A stretch of 64,000 nucleotides of DNA, taken from positions 372,001 to 436,000 of the forward strand of contig NZ_OY781063.1 of NCBI RefSeq assembly GCF_963676285.1. The letters run 5' to 3'. Shown here one piece after another: positions 24,635-35,003 of the stretch. Made by a program: the position numbers and the translations under genes. This DNA is from an uncultured Sphaerochaeta sp. GTDB lineage: Bacteria > Spirochaetota > Spirochaetia > Sphaerochaetales > Sphaerochaetaceae. The notes beneath the pieces were generated by a model that was not told the DNA's origin, ran no database searches, and saw only the letters and a list, made by a program, of their open reading frames with translations. Within the stretch, counting starts at the first letter, position 1. Each line of letters starts with the position of its first letter.

Positions 24635-26335
24635 CTAGATGGACTTTCCTCTCAGCATGTAGGGTTCAGTCCTGTTTGGGTCAGGCTTGGCGCTGAGCAG
24701 GAACTCCCTGAGAGGCCTTGCCTCTTCCATGGGGATGTTCCAGGGAAGCAAGCCTTCCCAGTCTTCTTCAGAAGTGCATCCCGGGGCCTTTTCCATCACC
24801 AGGTACAGATAATCCTCAGGATTGATGTTGTTTGCCTTTGCACTTTCCACCAGGCTGAACAGCAGAGCGGAAGCCTTTGCACCATTCACGGTGTTGGCAA
24901 ACAGCCAGTTGCTCCTTCCAATCGAGAATGGCCTGATCTTTGCCTCGACCTCGTTGTTGTCGAGACGGGCAAGCGCATGGTTGCAATAACGGACCAGTCC
25001 ATCCCAATGGCTGGTGGTATATTCAAAGGCCTTGCCGAGCTCGGTTTTCGGCGGGATGCCTGCATTCCTGTCAAGGAACTCCCTCAGTTCGGCCAGGGGT
25101 TCCCTGGCTGCTGTGGCGCGCTGCTCGACGAACGCTTCATCATCCAGCTCGCCTGCAAGCCATCGCTCCCTGACCTGGTTGTCGGCATGGTAAAGGTTCC
25201 CTATCAGGGTGACGGCTTTTTTCGCCTTTTGCGCCTTGGGGTTCGCCTTCACAATCTCTGCGAAGCGACGGCGGGCATGGGCCCAACACAACAGATGGGT
25301 GATCCCGGTGCCCTTTCCTATGGGAATGTATTGCTGCAGGCCATCCGTTTGCAGGATGCCCCGGTAGCCTTCGATCAAGGGGGAAAGTTCCTTGCCGCTG
25401 TTGCCCGTGCGATAGGTGAACAGGATTGCCTTGCGTGTCTTGGAAGTCCCGACCTGCACCACCATGCAGGACTTGTCGGTTGCCTTCCGCCCCGGTTCAT
25501 GAAGCACCTGAACCCTGGTCTCATCCATCCCCACCATCGGGCTGGAAAGCACTGCTTTGCCCAGGCTCCTTCCCAACGGCTCCAATGCCTTTCCGGCCTC
25601 GACCACCCAGGAGGAGAGTGTCTGCCTCGAAAGCGGCAAACCCTCGCGAGTGAACATTTCCGATTGCCGGTAGAGGGGAAGGTGGTCGCAGAACTTGCGG
25701 CTCACCACCGAGGCTACCAGCGAGCTGTCCGCCATCGAGGATGGGAGCAATGCAGTGGAGGGCTCGGTGACCAGGTTGGTCTCGCCGCTTCCGGTGTCAG
25801 CCTCGCAACTGGGGCAGGCAGCCTGCTCATACACATCCTGGACCACCACCATGGTGGCGGGGATCCTCACCAGCCGGTTGATGGTCTTGGTGCCGGTCAC
25901 CTCGAGGGTGGTGCCACAGCGCCTGCAATCCTTGTTTTCATCGGAGAGTGCATGGAAGCGGACAATGGTTGGGGTGTTTGCAGGGACGCTGAGAATGGTG
26001 TGCCTGCGCTTTTTCTTGTTGCCGGTATCCGCTTTCTCCTGCTGTCTCTCTTCCTCGATCTCCTCTGCTGTGGGAACCCCCACCTCGGCCTCGTCGAAAA
26101 GATTGAGCTGGCCGGAAGTCTCGGATGAGGGGCAGAACTTGCGGGCGGTGAGCAGGGCGATGCGCTCGAGCAACTGGTCGTGCTGGCTCCTGAGCTGTGA
26201 GTAGGCATCCTGGCCTTCGGCCAGTTGCATACGGACATGGGAGAGCTGGTCCTGCGTCTCTGATAGCTGGTTCTCCAGCATCTGCACCCGTCTCTCAAGT
26301 TCCTGTTCACGCTCGCTCATCTGTATGTCTCCCAT
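24635..26335 (-). CDS. tnpC: IS66-family transposase TnpC (outer copy)
   Basis: 566 residues, identical to the inner copy's transposase, with the same coiled coil, zinc finger and DDE residues. The gene is undamaged, but its element has lost a contiguous left end and could move only as a composite using the terminus at 21932. Confidence 0.95.
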   Translation of the reverse strand: MGDIQMSEREQELERRVQMLENQLSETQDQLSHVRMQLAEGQDAYSQLRSQHDQLLERIALLTARKFCPSSETSGQLNLFDEAEVGVPTAEEIEEERQQEKADTGNKKKRRHTILSVPANTPTIVRFHALSDENKDCRRCGTTLEVTGTKTINRLVRIPATMVVVQDVYEQAACPSCEADTGSGETNLVTEPSTALLPSSMADSSLVASVVSRKFCDHLPLYRQSEMFTREGLPLSRQTLSSWVVEAGKALEPLGRSLGKAVLSSPMVGMDETRVQVLHEPGRKATDKSCMVVQVGTSKTRKAILFTYRTGNSGKELSPLIEGYRGILQTDGLQQYIPIGKGTGITHLLCWAHARRRFAEIVKANPKAQKAKKAVTLIGNLYHADNQVRERWLAGELDDEAFVEQRATAAREPLAELREFLDRNAGIPPKTELGKAFEYTTSHWDGLVRYCNHALARLDNNEVEAKIRPFSIGRSNWLFANTVNGAKASALLFSLVESAKANNINPEDYLYLVMEKAPGCTSEEDWEGLLPWNIPMEEARPLREFLLSAKPDPNRTEPYMLRGKSI

Positions 26336-26411
26336 ACCGTTTAATTATATGGGAATTATATCAGAAAAGAGTATTTAATGCAATGCATTGAAAGAATTTA
26401 GGTGATATTTA

Positions 26412-26759
26412 TCACCCCATGGACTCGTACCTGAGCACCGGCAAAAGGTTCCAGCAGTCGATGCCCGAGAGCAGCATGATGAGCTGGTCATTGGAGATGG
26501 CCCTTGCCCTCTCCATGCTCATGGGCCAGGGGAACCTGCCCTTCTGGAGGTTCTTCTGCAACAGCCAGAAACCATTGTCCTCCCACAGCAGGATCTTGAT
26601 CTTGTCACGGTGTCTTGAGCAGAAGAGGAACATGCACTTGTCGAAGGGGGAGAGCTCCATTTCCTGCTCCACCAGCAGGGCTAATGCATGGGACCCCTTA
26701 CGGAAATCGACATGACCAGGCCTCAGGTACAGCCTGTAGCCTTTGGTGTCAAACAACAT
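26412..26759 (-). CDS. tnpB: IS66 accessory protein TnpB (outer copy)
   Basis: 115 residues, identical to the inner copy except Met for Arg in FPWPMSMERA, caused by A at 26521. Same overlap with tnpA as in the inner copy. Confidence 0.93.
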   Translation of the reverse strand: MLFDTKGYRLYLRPGHVDFRKGSHALALLVEQEMELSPFDKCMFLFCSRHRDKIKILLWEDNGFWLLQKNLQKGRFPWPMSMERARAISNDQLIMLLSGIDCWNLLPVLRYESMG

Positions 26760-27066
26760 GGCTGGCCTCCAGGATGGAGAGGCAGGTCCATAGGTCCCTG
26801 CCCGAGAACCCGGCATGCATGGTCACCGATACCTTGTTGGCAAAGGTGATCGTGATCCCGCCCTTCTTGGCCGGGCCCAGTGGTTCCTGGGTGAAGGTCG
26901 GTGCTGGGCGCTCGGAATACGAGGAGCTCTTCACCTCGAAGAACCCTTCCTCGGTCTTCTCCCTGGGATATCCCTGGACGTTGTATACATAGTCCTGTGC
27001 TTCCTTTGGGGAAGGGTTCCTCCCGGAAACATTGATCTTGCAGTATTGGTTGCGTCTGTCGTTCAT
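26749..27066 (-). CDS. tnpA: IS66 accessory protein TnpA (outer copy)
   Basis: 105 residues, identical to the inner copy's TnpA and preceded by the same AGGAGGA ribosome site. It starts 69 bases inside the right terminus at 27135. Confidence 0.88.
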   Translation of the reverse strand: MNDRRNQYCKINVSGRNPSPKEAQDYVYNVQGYPREKTEEGFFEVKSSSYSERPAPTFTQEPLGPAKKGGITITFANKVSVTMHAGFSGRDLWTCLSILEASHVV

Positions 27067-27135
27067 CGCTTCCTCCTGCCCATCATTGTGCAGAAGGTGG
27101 TTACCATTTCATAGGACCGACGAGATTACGCTTAC

Positions 27136-29478
27136 CATACAACCATCTCCAACCGAATCTTTTTTGCCCTGGTTACCGCGATTTCCATCTGGTCTTCAGG
27201 ATTGGCCTTGGCCAATCTTGCCCCTACTCGGGAGGCGGTTGAACTTTGGCGAAGGGTATCAGCCCTAGGCTGGGGTTCTGTGTATGCAATCTTTCTCCAT
27301 TTCATCATCCTTATTTCCAGCAAGCGAGTTGGCAGGCGGCCATGGTGGTTCTATGCCGTGTTGTATACCCCTGCTCTCCTGACCATTCTTGCCTTCTCCA
27401 TCCCTTTAGGGCTGAACGCAGAACCGTACCAGCTCAAGCACACTGAGTTTGGTTGGGTCAATATAGCTGAGCACAATATCTGGGATATCATATTCTACGT
27501 ATATTATGGAGGCTACACCATCCTAGGCTTGGTGCTCCTTGCATTATGGGGCAAGAAAAGCAAGGATACAGACATCAAGAAACAAGCCAGGCTTATTTTC
27601 TTTACCATACTCACCCTCTTGTTTGCTGCCACCTTCACTGACATCATCCTAAGCAGTATGGTTGGCAATCTCCCGCAGATGGCACCGGTTCTGATGTTGT
27701 TGCCTGTAACCATCATTTACAACACGATCAGAAAGGGCCAAGAGAAAGAAGAAAACCCCTTGCGATTCAGTTCCAGCTACATCCATATCATCATCAGCGT
27801 GGTGTTCTATGTATTTATCTCATTCATACAAGTCCGTCTTGAACCAGGAACCATTACCATAGGACAGCTCCATCTTGCAGAATCCACCTTCAGGGGCATC
27901 CTGACCCAGGTGCAGATGTTCATCTCCATCTACCTTGTATTGAGGGAGTCAAAACCCGGGTTCATCATCTCCATGTTGATGAACACAACCAATCTGCTCA
28001 GCTCTCTCGTATTCTGGATCAGGATGGATTCCAATGTCCCAATTCCCGGGATCATATCCTATATCGGAGTACTGATTCTTTTGTTGATCATCAGAGCATT
28101 CAGAAAGCAATCGGCCACGTATATAGAAAAAATCCAATCACAGAGGCAGGATCTCAAGGATTCGGAAAGACAGCTCTATAAGCTTGCCTACTACGACTCG
28201 CTCACCGGATTGCCGAGCAGGGAATATTTCATTGAAAAGCTCCAGCAATCCTTGGAACGGGCAGACAAACAACGTCAAAGAGTTGGTGTCATTTTCATCG
28301 ATTTTGACTCCTTCAAGGCTATCAATGATACTGCAGGTCACATGGTGGGTGATCTGGTATTGCAACAGATCGCCCAACGGCTTACCAAACGAATCGGAAA
28401 AAAGGGAACCTTGGCAAGGTTTGGGGGAGATGAATTCTTGGTAGAGATACCGGACTTGGAAACTGATGAGCCCATCCATGCACTGACTGACTCCATTATG
28501 GAAACCCTGAAAAAACCAGCGATAATAGATGATGAGGAATACCATGTCTCGGCAAGTATCGGCATTGCCGTCTATCCCAATGATGGAGAAAGCCCGGATA
28601 CCCTGATCAAGAACGCAGATATTGCGATGTATGAAGCAAAAGGAAGGGGAAAGAACCAAGCCGTGTTCTGTACGGATGACATTAAGGACAGTACCACGAT
28701 GAATCATACCTTGGTGAACAATCTCTATTGGGCATTGGATAGAGATGAATTGCAGGTGCTGTACCAGCCGAAGATCTCTTTGGAGACCAACAAGATTATT
28801 GGTTTTGAAGCCTTACTGAGGTGGAACAACAGTGATTATGGAGTTGTTAATCCAGAAGTATTCATCCCCATGGCAGAACAGACGGGAATGATCAGACCCA
28901 TCGGGCTATGGGTCATGAGAACTGCCTGCCTGCAAATCCAGCAATTCCAGGAGTGGGCAGATCGTGAGCTTTCCATCAGTATCAATATTTCACTTATCCA
29001 GCTCCGCGACCCTTCCATGGTAGAGAATATGGCTGCAATTCTTGAAGAAACGCATACACCTCCTCATTATGTTGAGGTGGAAATCACCGAGAGTATTGCT
29101 TTCCAAGATGAGCCATTCATTATGGAACAGCTAAGAAAGATGAAAGAACTGGGCATTTCGATTGCAATAGATGACTTTGGAACCGGTTACTCATCCTTCA
29201 GCCGGTTACGGACCTTCCCTATTGATCTTATCAAGATCGATATCGAGTTTGTCCGAGCAATCAGCAGCAATCTCCACAAGGATCAGGCAATTATTAGAAG
29301 CATTATCCAGCTTGCAAAGAATCTTGGTCTGAAGGTACTTGCTGAAGGAGTGGAAACAGAAGAACAGCTCCAGTTCCTCAAGGAGCAGGGGTGTGATTTC
29401 ATCCAGGGCTTTCTGTTCTACACACCTCTACCCGTTACAAGCATCAAACAACTGTTGGATAACTCCCAGGAAAACTGA
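27136..29478 (+). pseudogene. 3' fragment of a 7TM-GGDEF-EAL c-di-GMP enzyme gene
   Basis: Open frame directly from the right IS border to a stop at 29478, beginning HTTISNRIFFALVTAIS, the natural continuation of the helix encoded at 21853-21931. Several further membrane spans follow. Then comes a GGDEF domain with ARFGGDEFLVEI (active-site motif intact) and an EAL domain with GFEALLRW, EVEITESIAF, IDDFGTGYSSFSRL and a terminal FIQGFLFYTPLP. The EAL and metal residues look intact, so the domains could still act if translation began internally, for example at TTG 27202. In the intact gene it would have been a membrane-linked bifunctional diguanylate cyclase/phosphodiesterase. It now lacks its promoter, start and first helix. 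Confidence 0.85.
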
Positions 29479-29523
29479 CTGTCCACCTTGCCATACTGAA
29501 ATTATCACTGATATGCTTGGTCC

Positions 29524-30075
29524 ATGAACAGAGAAAGCGAAATATTTCAACTTTCCGATACTCGTACGCTCACTATCAGATCACTCAAGCCCGCTGATGC
29601 CCCCTTGGCCGTACAGTACATGAAAGCCATGTACACTGACAGCCCCTATCTTGCCCGTTACGGCGATGAATGGAATATCAGCACAGAGGACGAGACCAAA
29701 TTCCTGGAAAATGCAGTCAAATCCCAGAACAGGTTGATGCTGGGTGGCTTTATCGATGACCAGCTGGTAGCTCTCTGTGATTTCTCTCCTTTGGGCTTGG
29801 CATACAAGATGGCACACCGTTGCCAGATTGGGATTTCCGTTGCAGCGAACCAACAAGGAAACGGCATCGGCTCCCTCTTGATGAAAACCTTGATCGATGC
29901 TGCCCGTCTGGCAGGATACGAGCAGATGGAACTGGAGGTTGCTGCCAGCAATACAAGGGCTGTACATCTCTACAACCACTTTGGGTTTCGAGAGATGGGA
30001 AGGATACCCCGTGGTTTTCGCTACCGTGAAGGGTTCTATGAGGATCTGCTTCTCATGGTCAGGGAATTGCAATAA
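29524..30075 (+). CDS. GNAT-family N-acetyltransferase
   Basis: 183 residues. The core GNAT pattern is visible: IGISVAANQQGNGIGSLLM (acetyl-CoA pyrophosphate loop Q-x-x-G-x-G), then LEVAASNTRAVHLYNHFGFREMG, the conserved final motif. It transfers an acetyl group to an unidentified small molecule or protein. Convergent with the ArsC-like gene. The N-terminal half resembles the RimJ/RimL-like or YhhY-like group, but no closer assignment is justified. Confidence 0.88.
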   Translation: MNRESEIFQLSDTRTLTIRSLKPADAPLAVQYMKAMYTDSPYLARYGDEWNISTEDETKFLENAVKSQNRLMLGGFIDDQLVALCDFSPLGLAYKMAHRCQIGISVAANQQGNGIGSLLMKTLIDAARLAGYEQMELEVAASNTRAVHLYNHFGFREMGRIPRGFRYREGFYEDLLLMVRELQ

Positions 30076-30426
30076 TCAGCTGAGGTGGGCTTCCCACTCC
30101 TTTTCCTTGAATCCAACCAATACAAACTGACCGGAAACCAAAATAGGTCGCTTTACGAGCATCCCATCACTGGAAAGGAGGTCAAGCATCTCCTCTTCAT
30201 CCATCCCTTGGATTCGGTCTTTCAGATTCAGGGAGCGGTACAGCTGTCCACTGGTATTGAAAAAGCGTTTCAAGGGCAGCTTGCTTCGCTTAAGGAACTC
30301 TCTCAGTTCCTCTTTGTTCGGCCGGTCTTTCTTGATATCTCGGTAGGTATATTCACTATTCCTGGCATCAAGGAAGGTGATGGCTTTTTTGCATGTAGAA
30401 CAAGCTGGATAACAGATTATGGTCAT
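30076..30426 (-). CDS. ArsC/Spx-family thioredoxin-fold protein
   Basis: 116 residues from MTIICYPACSTCKKAITFLD. The redox motif CSTCKK near the N terminus, YRDIKKDRPNKEELREFL, and the late SSDGMLVKRPILV segment (the RP motif of ArsC/YffB) define the family. Members include glutathione- or thioredoxin-linked arsenate reductases and YffB-like proteins of unknown function. No arsenic resistance genes are nearby, so arsenate reduction is unsupported. The start was set at the ATG before the beta-strand IICYP; the upstream in-frame extension is unlike the family. Confidence 0.85.
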   Translation of the reverse strand: MTIICYPACSTCKKAITFLDARNSEYTYRDIKKDRPNKEELREFLKRSKLPLKRFFNTSGQLYRSLNLKDRIQGMDEEEMLDLLSSDGMLVKRPILVSGQFVLVGFKEKEWEAHLS

Positions 30427-30684
30427 TTTCAAGCTCCTTATACGTATGCTAACAGACCGGTGGTATGCTGGCAATTGGATAAATACACTCATTCCCCTAG
30501 ACCAAAGCCAAAAAAGTTGCTATATACAATGTGTTTCGGGTAAAAGGTTTTTGCAAGATTCCTGCTGACAGGGTGGTCGAAAATCAACTGTTTATGTATA
30601 CTTAGCAGGATTACATTGCAACAAAGGGCTTTGCCTAAGGATATACATGGTCCAAAAGAGAGGACCGAAAAGGATGAACATAGG

Positions 30685-32034
30685 ATGATCGCTGATAAGA
30701 GTATCAAAGAATTGGAAAACTCCTCCGTCGCACTGACGGTCACTGTGACCGCTGACACCATCGAAAATGACTACCAGGCAGCTTTGAAAAAGTATGCTGC
30801 TGATGTCCAGATCAAGGGTTTTAGAAAGGGCAAAGTCCCTGTATCCGTTCTGGAAGGTAAGTTTGGTAAGGCGATTCGTGAGGAAAGTACATTCAATACC
30901 ATCGAAGACGCATTGAAGGAAGCCTTGACTGATATTGAAGACAAGTATAAGCCGCTCTCCTTCAGCACCCCTGAGCTCCAGGATGAGGAGAATCTCCTCC
31001 CCTTCGAGCCCAACAAGGACATCACCTTCACCGTACACTACGACATTATGCCCATTTTCGAGGCTCCTCAGTACAAGGGCCTGAAGGTAACCTACCCCAA
31101 GGTAGCACTGAGTGAAGAGGCAGTTACTGCTGAACTCGACAAGCTCCGTGAACAGAATGCAATGGTCATTGACAAGGATGGCGCTGCTGAAATGGGCGAC
31201 ATTGTCACGCTTGACTATGTTGAACTGGACGAAGAGAAGAACGAGGTTCCAGGAACTGAACGCAAAGAGTTCGTTTTCACCTTGGGAAGCACCACCAATT
31301 TTTACCAGATTGATGAAGATGTTGTTGGTATGAAGAGTGGCGAAGAGAAGGTTTTCTCCAAGACCTATGCAGAGGATTCAACTGTTGAGGGCTATGCAGG
31401 AAAGACCATCACCCTGAAGGTGAATGTCCAGAGTGTGAAGTTCCGTGATATCCCTGAGCTCGATGATGAGTTCGCACAGGATGTCAAGGAAGAGTACAAG
31501 ACCGTCGATGACCTGGTGAAGGCTACCCGTGAGAAATTGCAGGCTGCCCTCGATGCAAAGCTTGAGAATGAAAAGTTGAATGCATTGAGTGAGGCTCTTC
31601 TTGAGAAGGCTACCATTGCTGTTCCCCAGAGCATGATCGATATGGAAGTTGAGCAGAGTTGGAAGCGTTATATCCAGCAGATTGGCCTGAGTGAAGAGCA
31701 GATCCTGCAATTCCTCAAGTTCCAGAACCAGACCAAGGAAGATATCACCGCTCCTTGGAGAGATGCTGCAGCAAAGTCACTGCGCATCCAGCTGATTATG
31801 GAAAAGGTCAAGGAAGCAGAAAACTTCACTGTTGAGGAAGAAGAGTTGAACAAGGTTGTGGAAGAGCAGCTGAAGGATGTCACCGATCAGGCTCAGCGGG
31901 ATTACTACCGCACCATGATCGAGGATGACTTGCGCTTCCAGAAGATTGCACCGTTCTTGCAGGAGAACAACACGTTCGAGGAAGGCGAGGAAGTCGCTTA
32001 CGAGACGTTTATAAGCGAAACCTACGGCGCATAA
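30685..32034 (+). CDS. tig: Trigger factor
   Basis: 449 residues from MIADKSIKELENSSVALTVT. The ribosome-binding tail includes the signature GFRKGKVP (residues about 46-53). A central FKBP-type prolyl isomerase domain (GDIVTLDYVELDEE and FVFTLGSTTNFYQID) and a long helical C-terminal chaperone domain follow. It binds nascent chains at the ribosome. It is followed by clpP-clpX, the classic order tig-clpP-clpX. The ATG at 30685 matches the family N terminus; AAGGATG lies upstream. Confidence 0.95.
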   Translation: MIADKSIKELENSSVALTVTVTADTIENDYQAALKKYAADVQIKGFRKGKVPVSVLEGKFGKAIREESTFNTIEDALKEALTDIEDKYKPLSFSTPELQDEENLLPFEPNKDITFTVHYDIMPIFEAPQYKGLKVTYPKVALSEEAVTAELDKLREQNAMVIDKDGAAEMGDIVTLDYVELDEEKNEVPGTERKEFVFTLGSTTNFYQIDEDVVGMKSGEEKVFSKTYAEDSTVEGYAGKTITLKVNVQSVKFRDIPELDDEFAQDVKEEYKTVDDLVKATREKLQAALDAKLENEKLNALSEALLEKATIAVPQSMIDMEVEQSWKRYIQQIGLSEEQILQFLKFQNQTKEDITAPWRDAAAKSLRIQLIMEKVKEAENFTVEEEELNKVVEEQLKDVTDQAQRDYYRTMIEDDLRFQKIAPFLQENNTFEEGEEVAYETFISETYGA

Positions 32035-32064
32035 GCCGTAGATGCTCAAGAGTGCATAGTGTGT

Positions 32065-32097
32065 GAAAAGGCGGTTCCTCACTGGTTCCGCCTTTTC
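32065..32097 (+). terminator. Hairpin between tig and clpP
   Basis: GAAAAGGCGG pairs perfectly with CCGCCTTTTC around a 13-base loop. There is no long T run beyond the stem itself, so it could be a weak terminator or an mRNA-stabilising element. Confidence 0.6.
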
Positions 32098-32126
32098 AAT
32101 CCAAGCTACCAAGGGGGGCTTTTACC

Positions 32127-32732
32127 ATGAATATCCATCCCGAAAGGATGCAATCAAACATACCAATGGTCGTAGAGCAGTCAGGTGTAGGCGAAAGAGC
32201 CTATGATATTTTCAGTCGCCTGCTTAAAGACCGCATCATCTTCCTTGATGGGGAAATCAATGATGCAACAGCCGACCTGGTTGTGGCGCAGATGTTGTTC
32301 CTTGAGTCTGAGGACCCAACAAAAGACATCAGCCTTTACATCAACAGCCCCGGAGGTTCCGTAACCGCTGGTTTGGCTATATATGACACCATGCAGTACC
32401 TGCATAGTGACATCCAGACCATCTGTATGGGACAGGCAGCAAGCATGGGTGCATTGTTGCTCTGTGCTGGACAGGAAGGCAAACGGTTCATACTCCCCTC
32501 GGCACGGGTCATGATCCATCAACCGTGGGGCGGAGTTGAAGGCCAATCATCCGATATCTCCATCCATGCCAAGGAGATTGGTCGTATTAAGAATCTTACC
32601 ATTGACATCATAGCGAGACATACCCATAAGACCTATGAGCAGATCGCCAAGGATGTGGAACGAGATTTCTTCCTCGGTAGTGATGATGCTGTTTCCTACG
32701 GCATCGTCGACAGTGTTATGAGAAGGAGTTAA
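32127..32732 (+). CDS. clpP: ATP-dependent Clp protease proteolytic subunit
   Basis: 201 residues. The catalytic Ser lies in [11 protein letters not shown] and the catalytic His in [11 protein letters not shown]; the Asp is in the ERDFFLG segment. The N-terminal [25 protein letters not shown] is the ClpP family pattern. It forms tetradecameric barrels fed by ClpX, whose gene starts 2 bases downstream. A purine-rich ribosome site (AAGGGGGG) precedes the start. Confidence 0.97.
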   Translation: MNIHPERMQSNIPMVVEQSGVGERAYDIFSRLLKDRIIFLDGEINDATADLVVAQMLFLESEDPTKDISLYINSPGGSVTAGLAIYDTMQYLHSDIQTICMGQAASMGALLLCAGQEGKRFILPSARVMIHQPWGGVEGQSSDISIHAKEIGRIKNLTIDIIARHTHKTYEQIAKDVERDFFLGSDDAVSYGIVDSVMRRS

Positions 32733-32734
32733 TA

Positions 32735-33964
32735 ATGGCAAGAAATGCAAAAGTCTGCTCGTTCTGCGGAAAAAGCCAAGATGAGGTCAAGCGATTGATA
32801 AGCGGACCGGGTGTTGCCATCTGTGATGAGTGCATCAAGGTCTGTAATGATATGCTTGCCGGAGACCCAAGCTTCCAGGAGGAAGTGGTCGGTCTTCCCG
32901 AACACATCCCTACCCCTCAGGAACTGAAGGAGTACATGGATGAGTATGTCATCGGCCAGGAAGATGCAAAACGGGTACTCGCGGTTGCAGTGTATAACCA
33001 CTACAAACGTGTTAAATACCAGAAACAGATATCAGAGCAAGGCGTCGAGCTGGACAAGTCAAATATCCTGATGGTGGGACCCACCGGTACAGGTAAGACA
33101 TTGCTAGCCTCCACACTTGCAAAGAAGCTTCAGGTTCCCTTTGCTATTGCAGATGCCACCACGCTCACCGAGGCAGGATATGTTGGTGAGGATGTCGAGA
33201 ACATACTGCTTAAGCTTATCCAGAATGCAAATGACAACATCAAGGCAGCTGAATTCGGAATCATCTTCATTGATGAGATCGACAAGATTGCCAAGAAGGG
33301 AGAGAATCCTTCCATCACCCGTGATGTCAGTGGCGAAGGTGTCCAGCAGGCTCTGCTGAAGATCATCGAAGGTACTGATGCCTCTGTCCCTCCCCAGGGT
33401 GGACGCAAACATCCAAACCAGGAGATGTTGAAGATCAATACAAGGAATATCCTCTTCATCTGTGGTGGAGCATTTGTTGGACTGGATAAGGTGATTGAGA
33501 AACGTGTTTCTTCCCATGCAATGGGATTTGGCGCAAGTATCATCAATGCCCAGGACAAGGACTTGCATACATTGTACAGCAAGTTGCTTCCCGATGACTT
33601 GGTGAAATTTGGATTGATTCCTGAGTTCATTGGAAGACTTCCCATCCATGTTGCTTTGGACAATCTCACCAAGAACGACTTGATGCGGATCATCCTTGAA
33701 CCAAAAAACTCCATCATTCGCCAGTATGAGGCTTCATTCCGCCTAGATGGTATTGAGTTTGTATTCAAAAGTGATGCTGTCGAAGCTGTTGCAGAGAAGG
33801 CCTTCGAGCAGAAAACCGGTGCCCGTGGACTGCGCTCCATTGTAGAGAATGTGATGATGGGAATCATGTATGACATTCCTTCGATCAAGCAAGTCAAACA
33901 GGTAATCATCGGTCGAGAATGTGTCATAAATGGAGAACAACCTGAGGTTATCCGTGGAGCGTGA
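32735..33964 (+). CDS. clpX: ATP-dependent Clp protease ATP-binding subunit ClpX
   Basis: 409 residues. The N-terminal zinc-binding domain has CSFCGKSQ and CDECIKVC; the AAA+ domain has Walker A GPTGTGKT and Walker [14 protein letters not shown]. The pore region GGRKHPNQ and the sensor regions typical of ClpX follow. It unfolds substrates for ClpP in the cytoplasm. It ends 1 base before the most likely start of the DHH phosphoesterase gene. Confidence 0.97.
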   Translation: MARNAKVCSFCGKSQDEVKRLISGPGVAICDECIKVCNDMLAGDPSFQEEVVGLPEHIPTPQELKEYMDEYVIGQEDAKRVLAVAVYNHYKRVKYQKQISEQGVELDKSNILMVGPTGTGKTLLASTLAKKLQVPFAIADATTLTEAGYVGEDVENILLKLIQNANDNIKAAEFGIIFIDEIDKIAKKGENPSITRDVSGEGVQQALLKIIEGTDASVPPQGGRKHPNQEMLKINTRNILFICGGAFVGLDKVIEKRVSSHAMGFGASIINAQDKDLHTLYSKLLPDDLVKFGLIPEFIGRLPIHVALDNLTKNDLMRIILEPKNSIIRQYEASFRLDGIEFVFKSDAVEAVAEKAFEQKTGARGLRSIVENVMMGIMYDIPSIKQVKQVIIGRECVINGEQPEVIRGA

Positions 33965-33965
33965 A

Positions 33966-34952
33966 ATGTTCAGCTACCCCCCAATTGATGAAGAGATTCT
34001 TGCATTATTGAGAGATCGGGAAGAGTTTGTTGTCATCGGGCATGTCAGTCCCGATGGTGACTGCCTGAGCAGCCAGATGGCGATGAACTCCATGCTTCTG
34101 AAGATGGGGAAGACCGTCCATATGGCAAATGCTGGGCCCTTTGATCGCTCTGAGATATCCCATCTCCGCTCTGATTTCCTGAATCATATCGATGATGAAC
34201 TGAAACAGAGGGATCCCCTGATCGTGGTGGTGGACTGTAGTTCACCAGAGCGTATCGGCCACCTAGCAGAGGAGATCGAGGGACTTACCACAGTGGTGTT
34301 CGACCACCACAGTAGTGGTGAGCAGTTTGGAACGTATCGCTATATTGTTCCCCGTTCGGTATCCACCACCTTGATCATCATGCAGCTCTACAAAGCACTG
34401 GATGTTGAGATCTCCCAGGAGATTGCCGAGCACCTGTTCTTTGGGTTTGCCACCGACTCTGGGTTCTTCCGCTTCATCAATGCATATCGTGGAGAGACGC
34501 TCCGCCTTGCGGCCGAGCTTGTCGACCTAGGGGTTTCCCCCAATGTGATGAATGACCGTATGACAGGTGGGAAGAGCTTCGGGTATATCAAGTACCTGGG
34601 AAAGCTTATCGATCGCAGTGAAAGCTTGTTCGATGGAAAGGTGATGATCTCCTCGAGTTGTCTTGAGGACAGCAAGCAGTTCATCACCACCGACAAACCA
34701 AGCGATTCTCTTTACACCATGTTGCTCTCAGTACAGGGAGTTGAGGTAGTACTCTTCTTCAAGGAGCTGGAGGGTGAAAGAACCGAGGTAGGATTCCGTT
34801 CCTCACACCAGAGCAGCATCAATGTGGGGGCCTTGGCAGAAAGCTTTGGAGGTGGTGGACACAAGAAGGCAGCTGGAGCCACGGTCAACAAACCGATAAA
34901 GGAAACCAGGAAACTGCTTCTGGAAGCTGTTGAGAAAATGCTGAAAGCATAA
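33966..34952 (+). CDS. nrnA: DHH-family phosphoesterase (NrnA-like oligoribonuclease/pAp phosphatase)
   Basis: 328 residues from MFSYPPIDEEILALL. The DHH motifs are complete: VIGHVSPDGDCLSS, VVVDCSSPER, VVFDHHSSG, and the DHHA1 C-terminal GGGGHKKAAG. NrnA-type enzymes degrade 2-5 nt RNA and dephosphorylate pAp using Mn2+. An alternative start at 33930 would overlap clpX by 35 bases, but the ATG at 33966 has GGAG 8 bases upstream and gives the normal family N terminus. The gene is co-directional with clpX. Confidence 0.88.
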   Translation: MFSYPPIDEEILALLRDREEFVVIGHVSPDGDCLSSQMAMNSMLLKMGKTVHMANAGPFDRSEISHLRSDFLNHIDDELKQRDPLIVVVDCSSPERIGHLAEEIEGLTTVVFDHHSSGEQFGTYRYIVPRSVSTTLIIMQLYKALDVEISQEIAEHLFFGFATDSGFFRFINAYRGETLRLAAELVDLGVSPNVMNDRMTGGKSFGYIKYLGKLIDRSESLFDGKVMISSSCLEDSKQFITTDKPSDSLYTMLLSVQGVEVVLFFKELEGERTEVGFRSSHQSSINVGALAESFGGGGHKKAAGATVNKPIKETRKLLLEAVEKMLKA

Positions 34953-35003
34953 CTTGGCATACACATTGCATGGGTATGTGCATCATCCCACAAGGAGGCA
35001 CCC

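Larger units (their letters stand above)
24600..27135 (-). mobile_element. Main part (2536 bp) of the outer IS66-family element
   Basis: Continues the element begun at 21932-21993; 62 + 2536 = 2598 bp, exactly the inner copy's length. It retains intact tnpA-tnpB-tnpC and its right terminus ending CGCTTAC at 27135. The bases flanking the outer element (TGTGCTCC on the left, CATACAAC on the right) are not a duplication, so an adjacent deletion or recombination occurred after its insertion. Confidence 0.92.

Noticed and set aside
22048..27135. Apparent tandem duplication of a 2544-bp unit
   Set aside because: A tandem duplication does not explain the separate 62-bp left end or the AGTAAACA pair; the nested insertion accounts for every base.
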